A stretch of 64,000 nt of DNA from the NCBI GenBank assembly GCA_035236585.1, contig CP141130.1, forward strand, positions 31,135,501-31,199,500, in the 5' to 3' direction. Of the stretch, positions 59,200 to 64,000 are shown piece after piece. The first letter of the stretch is position 1. The number at the start of each line of letters is the position of its first letter. Under the pieces are notes generated by a model. The model had not been told where the DNA came from, did not search any database, and saw nothing but the letters and a program-made list of their open reading frames with translations. This DNA is from Warburgia ugandensis (lineage: Eukaryota > Streptophyta > Magnoliopsida > Canellales > Canellaceae). A program made the position numbers and the translations under genes.

Positions 59200-59204
59200 A
59201 AATG

Positions 59205-60431
59205 CCTCTAAGATACCTCATGATCCACTTCACTGCTACCTGATGCTCTTTTCTAGGATTTTCAAGATACTTATGAAAATGCCAACTGCATGTGTGATGT
59301 TGAGCCTCATGCACACCATGACATACATCAAATTCCATTATTGAAACATAGGGGATTTTCTTCTTCTCTTCTTTTTCTTTAGTATATGAGGGACAATTTG
59401 CGGCATTCAACTTAAAATATAATGCAAAAGGCATATTAACCAGGCTTTTCCTTATTCATTTCAAATGTTTCAAGTACCTTCTCAATGTTTTTTTTTTTCT
59501 TTTTTTTCTTGTGATAACCATAGCTTGTAGGCTTCCTATCATGAGAGATTCTCATTCCCACCATGTCATCAACTAAACTAAAAGAACAATGAAACCACCA
59601 TAAGGGAATTTCTTAACGAATATGCAAAGTTCTGAAGCAGTATTCATGTACCCATGATCCACCATAAATGAATCAAACTTCTTATACCATTCCATTGGGA
59701 TTTGTTTTAACTAGTATATGCTCTTCCTCGAATTGCCAACCATGTCTTCCTTTGATAGAGAAATCTTCTAGCTGCTCCATGTAAATCTCTTCCTTTAAAT
59801 CACCACAAAGAAAGGCAATTGCTACATTTAACTACTCAATCTCTAAGTTCATGCTTGTATCCAAACCTAACAATACTCTAATAGATGATATCTTTACAAT
59901 TAGAGGTCAATGCTTTTTGTTTGTCCATAACCTTCATAACCAACCTTGCTTTGTACCCTCATTGTGAGCATTAATCTTTAATTTTCAACTTGAGTACCCA
60001 CTTACTCTTCAATATTTTCTTGAGTTGTAATCTCTTTACTAAGTTAAAGATGTGATTCTTATCCAAAGATCCTAGTTTCTCTTGGATAGATTTCAACCAC
60101 TTCTCTTTGTCCTTATAAACTAGAACTTCTTGATAAATCTATGGTTCACGATCATCCGTGAGCACTACGTAGTTCTCTAGTGAGTACATATTAGATCTTT
60201 TTCACTCCCTATTCGACCTCCTAAACTAATTTTCTATAGGTGGCTCTTATTGGCCTTCTACCCCTTTTCCATGCTTAACATCATCTATAATCTTTGAGGG
60301 GCTTCATCACAAGGATCTTCTCACACATTTGTCCACTATCACTATAAAAATCTTCTTGCACATTTCCCACATTATTATTATGCTCCATGGGTGGAAGAAC
60401 TAGATCAATGCTAACAAGGTCGAGTAACTTT
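59205..60431 (-). pseudogene. Copia reverse transcriptase remnant
   Basis: Minus-strand Ty1/Copia RT with many stops. VAIAFLCGDLKEEIYMEQLE (about 59770-59830) is the conserved AFL.GDL.EEIYM.QP block. LVDDM (near 59563) stands in for the YVDDM active site. HKYLENPRKEHQVAVKWIMR then YLRGI (59205-59275) is the end of the RT. IDLVLPPME near 60390 belongs to the region between integrase and RT. The order shows the element reads right to left. The RT end joins RNase H at 46137 across the Athila-type insertion. Confidence 0.85.
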
Positions 60432-62967
60432 TGATAAAATTTACCCAATTAGTAGCCCATGTGTTATAAAAGATAGGCATTATTTTATAGTTTTTTGAAA
60501 ATTTGGTAACACATGAATTTCTATCCTAATAATTCAAAAGTTTGATATTTTGTGGGTTTAGAAGCTAATTTGGAGTAAGTATGAGAATAATCATATTTTT
60601 TAGGATTTAATTAGAGTTTTTGACCTTTTGTAGGAATCAAGAAGGTGATCTAAAGGCCGAGATTGATTGTGATAAGAATTGAAGTCTTACATGAGGTTTC
60701 CTACTCTAATTAAGAAACCCAAGCAAGCCAAAGCATAAATGACATCAATCCAAGGTGTAATGAATGTTCAAGATCATCCTAGGTTAAGCAAGAAGGCAAT
60801 TGAAGAAGTAAAAGATGACTATAAATGAACCCAAGCCCAAGCCATGTAGTTCTACCACCTTTGCATGGGAGCCATTCCAGCCACCTTAGTCATTAAAGCC
60901 ACGAAAAAGGGGTGATAAGCCATATGAGCTACTCTAGCCTTGAAGCCAAGTATTGTAGCCACTTAAACCATCAAGGAATGAATTAGCAAAGTGAGTTATC
61001 AAGCCATGGATGAATGCCACATGGAACCGCATGATTGGAGCATCAAAACAAGCAACTATCCCATGTTAAAAGTGTGAGTTTTAAGCAATTCTAAGAGAAA
61101 ATTGTAAAAAGAAAGATGATCATGCATTGAGGGACCCAATAAGAGTGAAAACCCCACTTTCCTAATTCATTTTCTAATCTTTTTCTCCACCACACCCTAG
61201 GGTTCTATGTTTTTTTACTTAAGGAAGGAGCTACCTTCCTAGAAAGTGATCCTCCCTTGCTTAGTTGCAATTTTGGTGGTTTCCTTAGATCTATCTCCAT
61301 TCAAAGCACATCAAATCTTAGGTTTTTCCTAACTTTTTCACCTTATTTTCTTAACTTAGCTAGCAGCCATGTCATCTCTTATGTCATCCTTGGTTACATC
61401 ATCTTCCACCAAAATTTCCTCCTTCATTCTCTACCTAACATTCCTTATTCAAACCTTAGATCTAGATCTCCTTTCCTCCTTGATTCAGCCTTTTCTAAGT
61501 TACAAAACCAATCATCTATAAATCTCCCATCATTCCCATTTTCTACCTAAGTAAAGGTTGAGTGAGGCAATCTTGTTTGGTGTTATTGGGAGTTGGACTT
61601 TGGTTTTCTTTGATACTTTTCTTCCTTTGAATTTTTCGTTATTTCTCTTATTAATTGCTCTCCAATTCAAGTTAGCAGTTTGCTTTATTTGCATTACTTT
61701 CATTCTCTTTATTTGCTCTTGTTTTGTTATTGAATTCCATAAGCATAGTTCCAGCCATTAAGTCCTTTCTTTATGGCTTAAATTCTCTAGTTTCCTTTGC
61801 TTATACAATCAAGACCTATGTTTACTCTTCTCTGGTAGTGATATCTAATAGAAGAGATAGCTTAGAGCCTCAATTTCTTCCCTTAGTTTTCCACAACTTC
61901 TACCTTAGATTCATCTTAATTTAGGTGCACTTTCCTTTCTGTAGTTCATCCTATTAGCCTTCTCTTTTCTTAAATTTCTTTCTAAGTTGTCTTTGCATAT
62001 CATCATACATTAGATTGGAAGATTTAGATTGAGCTTTTGTTGTTGTTTAGATTAGGTTTTAGGTTTTATGCATAGAAAAATTTGATGTAAATTGGCATTA
62101 ATTCAATAAAATTCTTTGAAGATTCTTGTTATTGAATGTTTCCATTATGAAAGTACTTTAGATCTGAGTTGTTATCTACATAGAAGTTATCATGTTAGTT
62201 GCTTTATATGCTTGATTTAAGTTGATGTTCTTAAGTACTTAAAATTTGAAAATTTCTCCCTTCAATCTTTATGCTTTATATCCAGCTATCAAAACATCTT
62301 AATTGTTTGAATCCTTAGGAACCCATTTAGCTTTTTAGGTTGTTTATTGAGTTCATTGGTTAGCTTGCATTATAGTTAGCTTTTAGTTCATCAATTTAAG
62401 CCATCTTTCAACCTATGAATCATGCACATAATCCATGGATCATGCTCATGGTACTAGGTTAATTTTCTCTTTAATTTTTGGGTTAGTTTAGTTACTTAAT
62501 CTTGTTTTACCAATTGTTATTTAGTCTTTTGTATCTTAATTTAGGTTTAGAAAGTTTTCTTTTTAAGTTTTAGAAAGTTTCATCTTTAGAAAGTTTCTTG
62601 TTTAGGAAAGTGATAGATTAGGAAAGTTTCCCTTTTAGTAGTTTTCTTAAGTTAAGTTGCTTAGTTTAATTAAATTTACTTTTGCAATAGTTTGTTTTAT
62701 TAATTTCATATTAGTTAGGTAAGTTTCCAATTCCATTGCTTAGTTTTAATTTTAGCAAGTTTTCTTTAATTGTAATTGCTAATCTCATGCATTTATGTTC
62801 CTAGTTTATATTTAAATCAATTCAATCTCTCTCTTTGGATGAAGTTAATCACTTTTAATAAGATTTATCAAACATACAAATTTGTGAGATTCCTCTAGGA
62901 TCGACATCCCTTGCGTTCTAATACTATTTTGATTCAAGCACTTACAAGTAATTTTAAAGCTACACCA
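60432..62967 (+). mobile_element. Solo LTR, Athila-type family 1, inserted in the Copia element
   Basis: TGATAAAATTTACCC to GCTACACCA (2536 bp), matching 625-3243 throughout. Copia sequence resumes on both sides. The flanking 5-mers (ACTTT and GTTGT) do not match, so the target duplication is decayed or the ends are shifted. Confidence 0.8.
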
Positions 62968-64000
62968 GTTGTTAAACCTGTTTCTTAAATTATACAATTA
63001 TTTTGTCTTTAGAAAATAAGACATCTTGACTTCTAATTATTTTCCTATCCATGGATCCCATAAAGTGTAACTAAACTCCTCATCTACATAACCCAAAAAA
63101 ATGCACTTCTTGGCTTTACATCAAGCTTTGATCTCTTGTCTTTGCATACGTACATAAATGCCCTGCAACCAAGCACCCTTAGGTGTTCATAAGAAACCTC
63201 TTTACTTGACCACCCCCTTTCTTGCACACCTCAACTTAAAGGAGTAGATGGAGATAGATGATCAAGCAGTATGCATTATTCAGAGCTTCACTCTCATAGG
63301 CTTTTGGTAATTTTTCATGTGATAATATTCACCCGATTGTTTCCAAAATAGTACATTTCATTCATTCTGCTATGCTACGGTGCCTTAAGAATTGTCTTCT
63401 CATGACAAATTCCATGGGTCTTGCTCTAAGCATCAAATGGCTCTATGTACTAACCACCATTGTTTGTACTAATACACTTCAAAGGTTTTCCTATTTTTCT
63501 TTATAACATACCATAAAAAGCTTTAAGAACATCAAACACTTGGTTATTAGTTTTCAAATTACATTCTTATACTTTTCTAGAAGCATCATCTATCAATGTA
63601 ATGATACAAGAAGCTGCCAAAGAGTTTTAACTTTCATAGGCCCACAAAAATCAAAATAATCAAGTTCCAACACATTTATTTTTCTACTTGGGAAGCTTCT
63701 ATGGATGGTAATGTATGTTGTTTTCTAACCTAGATGTAAACATATATGTAATGGCATACCTTTCATTTCAAGTAGGAGCTTCTGTTTTGTGAGGATTTCA
63801 AGTCCCTTCTTGCTCATGTGGCCTAGCCTTGTAAGCCACAAATTAGTAGAGTTGCTTCTCTCAACCTTAGCTATTAGAAAGGCATTCCCAAACCAGTGAA
63901 GTACAATAATTTACTTCATTGGAAGCTAGGAAATAGAGATTTATTAATCAATAATGTTGCTCTAATACCTAACCTCAATGCAAAGAAATTGAGTGGGTGC
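62968..64000 (-). pseudogene. Copia pre-integrase and integrase remnant (runs off the window)
   Basis: Minus-strand reading: TNLWLTRLGHMSKKGLEILT (about 63800-63860) is the pre-integrase zinc-binding region of Ty1/Copia. KKCIFLGYVDEEFSYTLWDP (about 63030-63095) is the block between integrase and RT. Stops and shifts separate them. Gag and the 5' LTR would lie beyond 64000. Confidence 0.85.

Noticed and set aside
59186-59434. 82-codon minus-strand frame as an independent gene
   Set aside because: It is a Copia RT piece (YLENPRKEHQVAVKWIMRYL) and its end runs across the LTR boundary.
60432-62967. Several plus-strand frames of 60-100 codons (for example 61257-61924)
   Set aside because: They lie inside a solo LTR that matches 625-3243, where the frames are not kept.

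Overview
This window looks like nuclear DNA of a flowering plant with a large, repeat-rich genome. The evidence is AT-rich sequence, plant Ty3/Gypsy and Ty1/Copia LTR retrotransposons, an Au-type SINE, and a spliced plastid acyl-ACP thioesterase (FATB-like) gene. The species cannot be read from the sequence. I saw no rRNA gene, tRNA gene, CRISPR array or bacterial-type operon.

Layout. 1-9300: an Athila-type element (LTR 625-3243, degenerate primer site, leader, gag remnant to about 7930) whose leader is split by a solo LTR (3444-6177, duplicated ACAAT). An LTR-like stretch follows. 9300-16560: low-copy sequence with exon-like fragments I cannot name, a Gypsy gag remnant next to an initiator-Met primer site, and a composite LTR (13456-15923). 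16561-34075, minus strand: a FATB-like thioesterase pseudogene. Exons 6, 5, 4 and 3 lie at 16561-17917 and exon 1 at 33644-34075. A SINE, an 11.1-kb Athila-type element (19169-30284, duplicated TCATC), a 274-bp tandem duplication and a probable MITE lie between them. 36674-45706: a decayed chromovirus-like element with LTRs of about 2.75 kb. Its 5' LTR carries an inverted solo LTR of the same family, and its 3' LTR is cut off. 45707-64000: a minus-strand Copia element (integrase, reverse transcriptase, RNase H) split by a solo Athila-type LTR (60432-62967) and by a 13-kb minus-strand Athila derivative (46143-59199, duplicated AAATG). That derivative itself contains another solo LTR (52322-55581, duplicated AGACA).

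The only recognisable host gene is the thioesterase, and it is broken: a stop codon in exon 1, no exon 2 that I could find, and an enlarged intron. Otherwise the window records nested insertion, recombination down to solo LTRs, and decay. The most unusual observations are: (a) the 13-kb derivative has no readable protease, reverse transcriptase, RNase H or integrase, but keeps gag C-terminal sequence, an acidic linker module, primer site, polypurine tract and both LTRs; (b) two hairpins, one in the leader and one at the pol 3' end, are shared between elements whose protein-coding parts are lost; (c) a perfect 57-bp inverted repeat lies in the pseudogene intron. Breaks in the elements are described as they stand; nothing was reconstructed.
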